From NCBI GenBank assembly GCA_001940645.1, contig MDVS01000045.1, positions 1 through 30,609 of the forward strand: 30,609 nucleotides of DNA. Direction: 5' to 3'. A program made the position numbers and the translations under genes. The DNA is from Candidatus Heimdallarchaeota archaeon LC_3. Lineage in GTDB: Archaea; Asgardarchaeota; Heimdallarchaeia; Hodarchaeales; LC-3. Of the stretch, positions 21,987 through 29,757 are shown in pieces (within the stretch, counting starts at the first letter, position 1; the number at the start of each line of letters is the position of its first letter). The notes under the pieces were generated by a model, which saw nothing but the letters and a program-made list of their open reading frames with translations, was not told the DNA's origin and did not search any database.

Positions 21987-22817
21987 TCAATTAGTATTTG
22001 TTGTCAATACAGTTACAATTTTATCCAAAGCTTTTACAAATGGTGAATTCGGTTGATCTAAAGCAAAAATTCTGGTAGTTGAGATTGATGTTGAAGATTG
22101 ATATAAGCCAACATCACACAGACAGGGTATAGCTCCCAAAATCCCGAAATTCTCATCAATAGCTGATTTAAATTTTTCCTCGACAATACCGAGATGGCCT
22201 CCAGCCTCAAGTATCTCTAAATCGTTATATACTGGTACCCTATTTACTAATAACCATGTTTTCTTTTCCAAAGCTGAATGAATGCCCTTAAGCATGTGAA
22301 GAGTGCCTTCAAAATCAGAAATATCATATTTAACTACTAAATAAACTAAATCTGAAGCTACTATTGAATTTAAACTACTATAATGAAGCCCTGGAGAACT
22401 ATCAAAACAAATAAAATCGACTTTTAGGGAATCTTTCAACTTTTTCTTAAGATTCAAAATCCTTTCCATGGCTTTCATTTGCCATCTTCGACCTTTAGCT
22501 AGCATATTCTGTATACTAGCTGGGCTAGGATTAGCAAAAGCAATATGGAAATCCCCTTTAGTATTAAATTTTGAAGAAAAATTAATAAGTATATCGTCGA
22601 CAGAGCAGTTTTCTTCGATATAATCATTAATATAACTTTTTGGTTTCAACTCTGGTCTATCCGGAAAGTTAAATAAAGAGAATAAACTAGGACCATGAAA
22701 ATCAAAATCAAGCAATGCAACATTATATCCTTGATTTGCAAGTAAAGCACAAACATTAATTGAAATTGCTGTTTTACCCGATCCTCCTTTGAAACTGTGG
22801 ACAGTAAATGTGGTCAT
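21987..22817 (-). CDS. MinD/ParA-type P-loop ATPase
   Basis: The 276-residue product opens with TVHSFKGGSGKTAISINV, the deviant Walker A KGGxGKT with the signature Lys (K10) of the family. VALLDFDFHGPSLFSLF is the switch I region, and DFICFDSSPGLHYSSLN is Walker B/switch II. ParA/MinD ATPases form ATP-dependent dimers for positioning DNA or membrane complexes. There is no amphipathic MinD membrane tail. The ATG is preceded by a TATA-like element near 22840, so the leader is short. It is the first gene of the operon with the longin-wHTH protein. No ParB or MinE partner is seen. Confidence 0.85.
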   Translation of the reverse strand: MTTFTVHSFKGGSGKTAISINVCALLANQGYNVALLDFDFHGPSLFSLFNFPDRPELKPKSYINDYIEENCSVDDILINFSSKFNTKGDFHIAFANPSPASIQNMLAKGRRWQMKAMERILNLKKKLKDSLKVDFICFDSSPGLHYSSLNSIVASDLVYLVVKYDISDFEGTLHMLKGIHSALEKKTWLLVNRVPVYNDLEILEAGGHLGIVEEKFKSAIDENFGILGAIPCLCDVGLYQSSTSISTTRIFALDQPNSPFVKALDKIVTVLTTNTN

Positions 22818-22969
22818 GATAATCTCTACAGAATATAAAGATTCTAAGATATTAAAAATATTGGAGCATTTATCTAATTTAAATAATAAATAACTAATTA
22901 TTAAAAATACTTATTTGTATCCAAAATCAAAATGAAAATCCAATAGAAGAAAACAAGTTACTTTTTCTT

Positions 22970-23674
22970 TCAAAGATCATTAAATCCGTAGAATCGACTT
23001 GTTGCGTCGAAAGCGATTTCAAGAGTCTCATTAATATCTGAATTGGAGTTATCAAGTATTAGATCACATTCTGGGATCAAGGAATCTAGTTTAACTCCAT
23101 AATTTTTTTCTAATCGATCTTTATCAACAATATCTCGTTTTATTATCTTCTCAAGGAGTTCATCGTATCCCATTTTTCCATACTCAGGTCTATGTTTATC
23201 ATTGAGAATTCTCCTTGCACCAATTTCAGGAACAGTTTTAACCCATATTGAAAATCCCCATCCTCCTATAACAAAAGGAGCCATCCTCCCAATAAAGAGG
23301 CCTTTACCCATAGTGATCGTTTTATGTAATGTTCGCTCATCCATTTCACGATCCACTTCTTTTTCTAATGCTTTATCCAGGTTTAGCTTTGCCAGAAATT
23401 GATCCAAGTGAGCTTCATCAAACCCATATTTTCTAGCAATTTTACGCATTATAGTACCAGCTACTACCTTTTTTAAATCATTTTTGTATCTTTTCTTGAA
23501 TAATAATTCTAAACCATGCGCTAATGTGTCTTTTCCAACACCAGAATAACCACCAATTGCGATTACTGGTCCTGGCAGTTGTGTATATGGTTTATCAACT
23601 AATTTCAAATTATGTTCTAGACATAGTCGTTTTTCTTTCTCAAATAAGAAAGGAAGCATTGTACCGGTACTCAA
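22970..23674 (-). CDS. P-loop kinase related to cytidylate kinases
   Basis: The 234-residue product has a P-loop at about 41-50 (GGYSGVGKDT) and an NMP-binding region with TIMRKIARKYGFDEAHLDQF. Then come MGKGLFIGRMAPF and a lid-like segment with KHRPEYGKMGYDELLEKIIK. Order of motifs resembles archaeal (d)CMP kinases and related AAA-like kinases, but it is longer at the N-terminus. Substrate is unknown. The TTG start has GGTG 5 nt upstream. It is separate from neighbours by more than 140 nt. Confidence 0.75.
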   Translation of the reverse strand: MSTGTMLPFLFEKEKRLCLEHNLKLVDKPYTQLPGPVIAIGGYSGVGKDTLAHGLELLFKKRYKNDLKKVVAGTIMRKIARKYGFDEAHLDQFLAKLNLDKALEKEVDREMDERTLHKTITMGKGLFIGRMAPFVIGGWGFSIWVKTVPEIGARRILNDKHRPEYGKMGYDELLEKIIKRDIVDKDRLEKNYGVKLDSLIPECDLILDNSNSDINETLEIAFDATSRFYGFNDL

Positions 23675-23800
23675 ACTGACACCATTGTTGAAAATTTATT
23701 ACTGATAATTATATATAAAAGATTTCTATTTCTTATATTCTTTCACAACATTAACATTAATTATAATGATTTATATGGAATTTATATGATCGAACTTGTT

Positions 23801-23843
23801 ACGAAAGAAATCCCTCTCTCTTCAGGTGAGGGATGAATTTCGT
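23801..23843. ncRNA. Conserved-looking hairpin with symmetric GAA internal loop
   Basis: ACGAAA, GAA, ATCCCTC, an 11-nt loop, GAGGGAT, GAA, TTTCGT: two perfect stems of 6 and 7 bp separated by a symmetric GAA/GAA internal loop. A 16-codon plus-strand frame (MIELVTKEIPLSSGEG) covers it from 23788. Strand unknown. It may be the start or upstream element of the ncRNA that follows, or a regulatory leader. Confidence 0.4.
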
Positions 23844-23872
23844 TTAGATGGATAGAAAAAACTATTTAAATG

Positions 23873-23881
23873 TTTATAAAA
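23873..23881 (+). promoter_or_regulatory. TATA-like box for the ncRNA candidate
   Basis: TTTATAAAA is about 25 nt upstream of the first hairpin at 23900, the spacing expected for an archaeal transcription start. Confidence 0.45.
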
Positions 23882-23899
23882 CGTCACATAATGAATACT

Positions 23900-24172
23900 A
23901 TGAGGATGTGTTCCTCGTTTGGATAAAAAACAGAAGATGTGTCTTCTGAAAAATGTATATATATACTTTGAAGAAAATTATTACAGATGCAACAGTGATT
24001 CGCGTCAGAGAATCTATTGCAGTGAACCCTTGTGAACAGGGAATCGGGGTTTGTATGAATATTGATTTGTAGTGATATACAGCCAACGGTCAAATGAAAG
24101 TTTCTTCCTACTTTGTTTGGAAGTTCTGAGGACTCACGACTTATAATTTGTATCTTAAAATCCCCTTTTTGT
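23900..24172 (+). ncRNA. Multi-hairpin structured ncRNA candidate
   Basis: This segment is richer in GC than its surroundings and has no convincing coding frame. Its hairpins in order are GAGGA-TGTGT-TCCTC (23902-23916) and CAGAAGA-TGTG-TCTTCTG (23931-23948). Next is an outer stem TGCAA/TTGCA (23988-24021) enclosing GATTC/GAATC, followed by CCCT-TGTGAAC-AGGG (24027-24041). The last is CCAA, CAAA, AAAGT against ACTTT, TTTG, TTGG (24083-24120). A TATA-like box lies upstream and a T-rich stretch at 24165-24175 ends it. I find no motif of SRP RNA, RNase P RNA or tRNA. Confidence 0.5.
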
Positions 24173-24179
24173 TTTGAAA

Positions 24180-24854
24180 TTAACGAAAAGAAATTGAATT
24201 AACTAATTCTTTGAAATTATTAAGATTTTGCGATTCTAGGTCTTTTAACCAAGCACTAATTGGTAATCCAACAACAGTGTAATAATCACCACTTATTTTA
24301 TTAACAAAAACTGCTGATGACCCCTGAATGTTGTATCCACCTGCAAAAGTTAATGCTATAGGGTTAGAAGCATAATTTTCTAAGAAATAACTATTTATTT
24401 TTTTAAAAGATACTAAACAAGTATCAATCCCAGAAATAGTTTTCATAAATTCTCCATTATTAGAAATTGGTATATAAGAGTAAGCAGTAAAAACTTTATG
24501 AATTTTGTCAGACATGAGTTGTAACATATTTTTTAAATCTTGTGCAGACTTAGGTTTAGCAATATAGTTATTTGGTGGGAGCCAAATAGATGTATCCAAG
24601 CATAATATTCCAAAAAAATTATTTTTATCTGATTTATCAATTTTATTTGCAATATTTTCAAGTTTCTTATTAGAATTATCTAGAACTATTAATTTAGTTT
24701 CATTTTCAGAAATATTTTCTTGAATTCGCGGATTTTTTTCTTTGGAATTGGTAACTCTAATTTCATAAGGTATTCCAATTTGACTTAAAGCCCAACTTCT
24801 CGGTTTACTAGCACTTCCAAGAAGAATTTTTCTTTGATCAGAATAGATTTCCAT
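24180..24854 (-). CDS. maf: Maf-family nucleotide pyrophosphatase
   Basis: The 224-residue product has the Maf order of motifs: ILLGSASKPRSWALSQIGIP at the start, a central LCLDTSIWL with IAKPKSAQDLKNMLQLMSDK and VFTAYS. It ends with AGGYNIQGSSAVFVNKISGD and YYTVVGLPI. Maf proteins hydrolyse non-canonical or canonical NTPs to NMPs. The first motif, normally S-SPRR, is SKPRS, and the insert after residue 50 (KIDKSDKNN) is unusual. The ATG start is directly at the N-terminal strand. Confidence 0.85.
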   Translation of the reverse strand: MEIYSDQRKILLGSASKPRSWALSQIGIPYEIRVTNSKEKNPRIQENISENETKLIVLDNSNKKLENIANKIDKSDKNNFFGILCLDTSIWLPPNNYIAKPKSAQDLKNMLQLMSDKIHKVFTAYSYIPISNNGEFMKTISGIDTCLVSFKKINSYFLENYASNPIALTFAGGYNIQGSSAVFVNKISGDYYTVVGLPISAWLKDLESQNLNNFKELVNSISFR

Positions 24855-24945
24855 AGATTAAAAAAAGAAAAGTAAAATATAAAAGAAATGGCAAGAAATT
24901 GGACAGAATTTTGATTCCAAAAGAGATAGAAATTTTAAAATTGGG

Positions 24946-25128
24946 TTATTCAGCTCTATTTTCAATGTTAATGAAATTTTTATCTTTAAAAACCCATAAT
25001 TCTTCTTTAAGAAGATCACGAACAGAATATCTAATTGCTTCTGAACGATTAGGGTATCGATCAAGTCGGACAAGCTCATCTAAGCCAGCAATAAATTCAT
25101 CAGGGAGATGGACGGTAATAATTCTCAT
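24946..25128 (-). CDS. Ribbon-helix-helix (CopG/Arc-like) regulator
   Basis: The 60-residue product is a single RHH domain: MRIITVHLPDEFIAGLDELV, then LDRYPNRSEAIRYSVRDLL. The strand ITVHLP, the turn residue N in YPNRSEAIR and helix pattern are typical. RHH proteins bind operators as dimers. ATG is preceded by GGTGA, 4 nt spacing. It lies 91 nt before Maf on the same strand. No toxin-like gene is adjacent, so it is probably a transcription regulator. Confidence 0.85.
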   Translation of the reverse strand: MRIITVHLPDEFIAGLDELVRLDRYPNRSEAIRYSVRDLLKEELWVFKDKNFINIENRAE

Positions 25129-25274
25129 AGTTTCACCATTAGTTGTAAAGAGTTGATTTCAAGATTTGGATCTGGAGGAGTAACCTATTGAATTAATATA
25201 AAATTGTCGAAGATATATCAATCAATATTACGTCAAGAATATGTTATGAAACTCACAACTTAAGATGTGAAAAT

Positions 25275-25694
25275 GTGTCCTGGTTAAAAATCACTAAAAC
25301 AGATACTTTGTCTGATAATCAGCTTAAAGCTTACACAATAAACAATGAAGATATTTTATTAGTAAGATTTAAGGGAATAATATCAGCATTTCAGAACTCT
25401 TGTACTCATGCTGACGTTCCCTTATCAATAGGATGGCTAAATGACGAAGGAAATATTACTTGTGCTATGCATCATGCTGAATTTAATTCAGAAACTGGAA
25501 AGCACATTTATGGCCCAGGTAGTGAATCACTAAAGGAATATTCTGTTAGGGAGCGAAATGAATGGATCGAAATATATTGGGAAGATGAATTAAAGGATAA
25601 AATAATGATTTCAGAGTTTAAAGGAGCTAATAGAGAGAATTTATTAAAAAAGATAAAAGATTTATCAAAAGAATTTAATTTGGATACAGAATAA
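25275..25694 (+). CDS. Rieske-type [2Fe-2S] ferredoxin
   Basis: The 139-residue product has the two Rieske cluster motifs: CTHADVPLSIG (Cys43, His45) and CAMHHAEFN (Cys63, His66), with GPGSESLKEYSVR as the expected C-terminal strand. Single-domain Rieske ferredoxins deliver electrons to oxygenases or other oxidoreductases. It starts at GTG (25275) with GTGA upstream; the first residues SWLKI are typical for the family. It has an extra 30-residue helical tail (KDLSKEFNLDTE). The gene stands alone, convergent with the next. Confidence 0.9.
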   Translation: MSWLKITKTDTLSDNQLKAYTINNEDILLVRFKGIISAFQNSCTHADVPLSIGWLNDEGNITCAMHHAEFNSETGKHIYGPGSESLKEYSVRERNEWIEIYWEDELKDKIMISEFKGANRENLLKKIKDLSKEFNLDTE

Positions 25695-25711
25695 TCAAAA
25701 ATTAAAAATAT

Positions 25712-26614
25712 CTAAATATTCCTGATCTGTTTTAGTAAATCTGCTGTATCTGATAGATTGTTTTCGAGTTTTTGGAAATAATCCATGTTTTTTGTCTCGC
25801 GCAATAAGTCTAGATTTCCCATAGCAAGTTGGATAAATTGTGCCATATTATGCGAATACCGGTCTTTGAGCAGATATTTTTCTTTCATTGACTTATTGTG
25901 CTCTAAATGAATAAGAAACAACATTAAAACAATCGCTACCCAAATAGACATAGTAAAATTAAATAATACAGCTAATTCATCGATTTGGAATTCACGAAAC
26001 TGAACAAGAACTAATGTAAGAAACGACAGGAAAACCCCAGTCATATAAAGAACATAACTTACGGTTGAATATTGAAGAATTTTCAACCTGAACTTTAATC
26101 CTATCAAAAATAAAAATAGATAAACAAACATTTGTTCTATACTAGTTAAAAAAGAGCTCAAGGAATTCGAGGTTAAACGAAAATAGAAAATCGTTTCCTG
26201 GAACAAATTTATGTCAAATGAGATGAATCCTTTGATTAAGAAAGCAAATATTGGGATTATTGTAATTATTAATGTTATTAGGTAAATTTCGATTTTTTTC
26301 AAAGAAAAAAAATGAGATAGCAATCCTAATGAGATAAAGAACGTTCCTATTATTCCTAAAAGACCACTAAGTAGTCCAGTAATGCTTGCTAATGTTAAAA
26401 AATCTATATATATACTAAATAGTCGAATCTCAGACATATAAAAAGGGATAAGAAATATCATTGTTCCTATAAGAGATAGTAACCATCCCACAGAAAATAA
26501 AAGATATCGAAATTGTTTTTGAGAGATGTAATAACTGAAAAAAATGAAAAAACCTGTTAAATGAACCAGAGATAAACAAAAAATGTAAAGGTAAATACCA
26601 AATGAATCAAGCAT
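25712..26614 (-). CDS. Seven-TM protein ending in a lone histidine-kinase dimerisation domain
   Basis: The 300-residue product has about seven hydrophobic helices over residues 5-235, like 7TM sensor domains. The cytosolic end has DRYSHNMAQFIQLAMGNLDL and LSDTADLLKQIRNI, which resembles the two helices of a HisKA domain with the H-box around His255. The protein stops right after, so the ATP-binding HATPase domain is absent. The following sequence is the tail of the convergent Rieske gene, and no HATPase follows. It may be phosphorylated by another kinase, be a dimerisation-only receptor, or be a truncated kinase. Confidence 0.65.
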   Translation of the reverse strand: MLDSFGIYLYIFCLSLVHLTGFFIFFSYYISQKQFRYLLFSVGWLLSLIGTMIFLIPFYMSEIRLFSIYIDFLTLASITGLLSGLLGIIGTFFISLGLLSHFFSLKKIEIYLITLIITIIPIFAFLIKGFISFDINLFQETIFYFRLTSNSLSSFLTSIEQMFVYLFLFLIGLKFRLKILQYSTVSYVLYMTGVFLSFLTLVLVQFREFQIDELAVLFNFTMSIWVAIVLMLFLIHLEHNKSMKEKYLLKDRYSHNMAQFIQLAMGNLDLLRETKNMDYFQKLENNLSDTADLLKQIRNI

Positions 26615-26812
26615 AACAGGTTTCGATGAATAATACCATTTAAATATTTGGTAGTAAAAAACTTATAATAATTATTTGGGAAATATTTTTCCTAATAAGT
26701 TGTTCAATCGTCTTAAAATCAAAAAAGTTTTTAGATAAATTTGGTATAATTAAATATCAGTCAAAAATTGGTTGAGATTTATAAAAAAGGAAATAGTTGA
26801 GTATTTCTAATA

Positions 26813-27244
26813 TTAGTTTTCTGGTTCGAGCATATCGATTTTTACTTCTCCTACTCCTCTGATTTCCCCTAATCGTGCTTTCAAATCGAAACTCTCTGGA
26901 TAATCTTGTTTATCTACATAAACTTCATATAAACAGCTTTCACTAGTGAAACAGACACCAGTTGAATATAGTGTTTTAATACCAGCTTCTAAAAATATTG
27001 ATGATACTTCTTGGAGAAAATCTGGTGTAAGTTCGTTGATCCCTACTTCTATTCTCGCCACAACTCCACTTTTCGCAGGATAAATTTTAATTATTTTCGT
27101 AGATGGAGTAAAAATAATAACAGCATATCCATCCGCCTTCTCATCCTCTTTGGCCATTGTAGATTCTAAAAAATCTGCTGGTATTTCGATTTTAATACTA
27201 TCTTTACCTACAATTTTTACAACTTTTGCTAAAGTAATCGTCAT
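26813..27244 (-). CDS. ACT-like small-molecule-binding domain protein
   Basis: The 143-residue product has an N-terminal strand-rich region (AKVVKIVGKDSIKIEIPADF). A C-terminal part (ARIEVGINELTPDFLQEVSS, IFLEAGIKTLYSTGVCF, YEVYVDKQDY, ARLGEIRGVGEVKIDML) follows the strand-helix-strand-strand-helix-strand order of ACT domains, including the late G-GEV pattern. ACT domains bind amino acids or similar ligands. No enzyme domain is attached, so it is a stand-alone regulator or structural protein. The start is ATG. Confidence 0.55.
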   Translation of the reverse strand: MTITLAKVVKIVGKDSIKIEIPADFLESTMAKEDEKADGYAVIIFTPSTKIIKIYPAKSGVVARIEVGINELTPDFLQEVSSIFLEAGIKTLYSTGVCFTSESCLYEVYVDKQDYPESFDLKARLGEIRGVGEVKIDMLEPEN

Positions 27245-27479
27245 TACGTTTCAACTCATAAAATAATTTGATAAGATTTCATGTGAAAAAATAACTAAAC
27301 AAATTGAGTTATTTTTCTCTATTTAATATTTTCCATTATAAACCTTTGTTCCCAAGATTAAGTATTTCAATTTTACCAAATTTGTTATTAGAATTTAATA
27401 AAAGTATACAAATTTTTGGTTTTATTTTCTATTTCTTGATTAGTCATGGGATAAATATCAATTTTTAAACCAAATTCTA

Positions 27480-28079
27480 TTAAAATTCATCTTCAAATAC
27501 TTGTCTAACCATTTCTAGTAAATCTACAACTTCACTGTGCTCTGGTTTATCAATATTCATCATTACTTCTCTGAATGCTGCTAAAGGAAATTTTTCTGAA
27601 TAAATTAGTCGTAATTTGTGCAATTCAACAAGGTAATCCTTCGATTTCATAGAATCTGTCACATTATCTAATACAAATAAGAATAAAATCTTTAATTTTT
27701 TTGCTTTTTTATCAGCTTTCTTTTCATCTAAATCCAGTGATTCTAAAATCCTTATATAATTTTCTTGCATAGCAGCTTGGTAAAAACTTAAATCCGTTGA
27801 AGGATCTACGAATAAAATTAAAGCATTCGGACTGAAGTCTTTTAACCTATTAAACCATTCACGTCCTCCTATTCCTTCTAATGGTTTTTGTAACCATAAA
27901 ACGGGATATTTATTCTTTCCCTTGTCACCTTCCCTCCCTAATTCTGTTTTAGCCGTTAACGATATGAAATCGTTACTTACCGAGGTTGCTGGGATTCCTG
28001 CTGCATCCTCAAATATGTATTTATAATCTCTATCTCCAACAACTAAAATTCTTATTGAAGTGAGTTTCTTAGGTGTCAT
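27480..28079 (-). CDS. Ras/Arf-like pseudo-GTPase
   Basis: The 199-residue product matches the small-GTPase fold in order but not in its nucleotide-binding motifs. The G1 loop is RILVVGDRDYKYIF, where GxxxxGK(S/T) should be; the Lys/Ser are lost. The G3 region is PLEGIGGREWFNRLK, like D-GG-E-F but without the Asp. Its strand ALILFVDPSTDLSFY matches the domain core. G4 reads FVLDNVTD in place of NKxD. It probably cannot bind GTP and may act as a structural partner, as eukaryotic pseudo-GTPases do. The start is ATG. It stands apart from its neighbours. Confidence 0.65.
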   Translation of the reverse strand: MTPKKLTSIRILVVGDRDYKYIFEDAAGIPATSVSNDFISLTAKTELGREGDKGKNKYPVLWLQKPLEGIGGREWFNRLKDFSPNALILFVDPSTDLSFYQAAMQENYIRILESLDLDEKKADKKAKKLKILFLFVLDNVTDSMKSKDYLVELHKLRLIYSEKFPLAAFREVMMNIDKPEHSEVVDLLEMVRQVFEDEF

Positions 28080-28344
28080 AAAATCAACTTACACTAATAG
28101 ATTTTCAATTTTTTAATCTAAAAAATACTTTAAAATGGGTTTTTTAACTTTAATATTAAATTGCATTTAAAATAATGTTATAATATTACGTAATAATCTG
28201 GACTTAATTATTAGTAAATTCGATAAGAATGTTTTTGTCTTAATTGTTTACATATTAAGAAAAACAATTGAATTATATCAATATTTTTCTAGTATTTTTA
28301 AAAAGTAATTATAACGATTTTTTTTTTGCTAGGAGTTTGATCTC

Positions 28345-28770
28345 TTGAGTGAAGCTACTATCTATAATAAAATGAGAAATTTACTTATCCCTTATTTCAT
28401 TTTATATGGAATAATTACGCTTACATATTATATTTATTTTCCTGATCTTAATAAAGAATATTCTGTTCTTATATCAATTCTTGCCATAATTGGAACTATT
28501 TATCTCATAAGATCATTTTTTGGTACCTCTAAATTCAAAGGGGTCGATCGAACATATGTTGTTGGTCCTGATTTAGCCATACTAAGAGAAGAGGATATTG
28601 TCGAGAAGGTTGAACTTGAAGAAGGTAATTGTGCGGCATGTAGTAAACATATTTACAAGCCATTTCTTTGTGATGACTGTAAACAATATTTTTGCGGTGA
28701 ACACTATTTACCAGGTGAACATACATGCAATAGAGATGAAGAAGCACCTGTTTTTAAGGTAGATACGTAA
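28345..28770 (+). CDS. Membrane-anchored AN1-type zinc finger protein
   Basis: The 141-residue product has two N-terminal hydrophobic helices (about residues 12-32 and 40-60). The C-terminal zinc finger has C96, C99, C109, C112, C117, H120, H126 and C128, spaced as C-x2-C-x9-C-x2-C-x4-C-x2-H-x5-H-x-C. That is the AN1 consensus, including KPFLCDDC, FCGEHYLPGEHTC. AN1 fingers are mainly eukaryotic (stress and ubiquitin-related) and are also found in archaea. Start TTG with AGGAG, 9 nt spacing. The finger should face the cytosol. Confidence 0.9.
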   Translation: MSEATIYNKMRNLLIPYFILYGIITLTYYIYFPDLNKEYSVLISILAIIGTIYLIRSFFGTSKFKGVDRTYVVGPDLAILREEDIVEKVELEEGNCAACSKHIYKPFLCDDCKQYFCGEHYLPGEHTCNRDEEAPVFKVDT

Positions 28771-28805
28771 AATCACATTTTCTATAAGTGATTTTCTTTA
28801 ATTTT
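28769..28805 (+). terminator. Hairpin terminator of the AN1 gene
   Basis: AAAATCAC and GTGATTTT are separated by 11 bases and followed by CTTTAATTTT. It begins in the stop codon of the AN1 gene and separates it from the convergent protease gene. Confidence 0.55.
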
Positions 28806-28951
28806 ACAAGTTTCGTAACGTAATATAATACGTAGAACCCAATGATTCAATAATGTCTTTATAATTTAAATTAGAAAATCAATTTTTTTTTGTATTCAAA
28901 AATAAGGAGAAAAAATTAGTTTAAAGGAATTTAAATAGTAAAATTGATCCT

Positions 28952-29686
28952 TTAAAATCCAAAAATTCCTCCACCGGGAGGAAAACTAATAATAAAAAAA
29001 TTAAATCTTATTCCAAACCCAAACCAACCTGCCATTACAAGTGAAACGAACATTACCATCATTGTTAAATAAACTGTGGTATTCCAAGTCAAAATTTTCT
29101 TACCATCAAGAACCCAAATTGGTAACATATTGAATAGTCCCAAATATATGTTAAGAAAAAAACTCACCTGACCAAAGGTAAAAAATATCCACCCTAGTGA
29201 TAATGTCTCTGCTCCTTCTCCAATAGCGATTAACCCTAATGAAATACTTGCCAATAATAAATTCACAACAGGTCCTGCTGCGGCTACTCTTCCTCGAATA
29301 TTGTCATACTTTGATAGATTACTGCTCCAAAAAACAGCTCCTGGCATTAGTAAATAAAATCCTAATGCCACTGATAAGGCTGTAATCATTAATCCTCTCG
29401 GATCTATTTGGAATGCTGCTCTCGCTTTAAATCGTTGAGCTGCAAACTTGTGACCAAGTTCGTGCAGAATAAAAGCTCCTCCAATTGCAAATGCCATTAA
29501 TGATGCTCTAGACATAAATTCGGGTTCAAAAAATGAATTACCAAAAGTAAATGCTAATATAGGAGTTATAAGTGCCTGTGGTACGAACGCTAAGATTATT
29601 ACCAACCATGCTATACCTAGCGCTGCAATCTCACTTGGATAAAGTTGTAATCTATCGAATATTGATATTTTTTTCATTTTTTCCAT
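28952..29686 (-). CDS. Site-2-protease-like membrane metalloprotease (M50)
   Basis: The 244-residue product has several transmembrane helices, with the zinc motif HELGH (75-79) in AFILHELGHKFAAQRFKA. A second motif, FNMLPIWVLDGKKILTWN, is in the C-terminal half, where NPxPxxxLDG is usual. It matches the M50 family, which cleaves within membranes to release regulators. No PDZ domain is present. The start is ATG (29686). It may act on membrane regulators such as those in this window; substrates are unknown. It lies 71 nt after mtnA on the same strand. Confidence 0.9.
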   Translation of the reverse strand: MEKMKKISIFDRLQLYPSEIAALGIAWLVIILAFVPQALITPILAFTFGNSFFEPEFMSRASLMAFAIGGAFILHELGHKFAAQRFKARAAFQIDPRGLMITALSVALGFYLLMPGAVFWSSNLSKYDNIRGRVAAAGPVVNLLLASISLGLIAIGEGAETLSLGWIFFTFGQVSFFLNIYLGLFNMLPIWVLDGKKILTWNTTVYLTMMVMFVSLVMAGWFGFGIRFNFFIISFPPGGGIFGF

Positions 29687-29757
29687 GATTGGATCCTATA
29701 TTCCCTAGAAATTTATTAAGTTTCTCTTAAATGTAATTCTAGAAATTAATATTTTTA

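Noticed and set aside
23955..23966. GTATATATATAC as a palindromic operator
   Set aside because: Simple AT alternation inside the ncRNA candidate; expected by chance in this composition.
23884..24093. Two minus-strand open frames of 60-69 codons over the hairpin region
   Set aside because: They are Cys/His-rich but without a known pattern, lack ribosome-binding sites, and cover perfect hairpins, which explains their unusual composition.
24858..25079. Minus-strand frame of 73 codons opposite the space between Maf and the RHH gene
   Set aside because: It overlaps the RHH gene in another frame; the RHH gene has a clear domain and ribosome-binding site.
28818..28833. ACGTA-N6-TACGT palindrome
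   Set aside because: Short arms in a convergent intergenic space without a promoter; no support for function.
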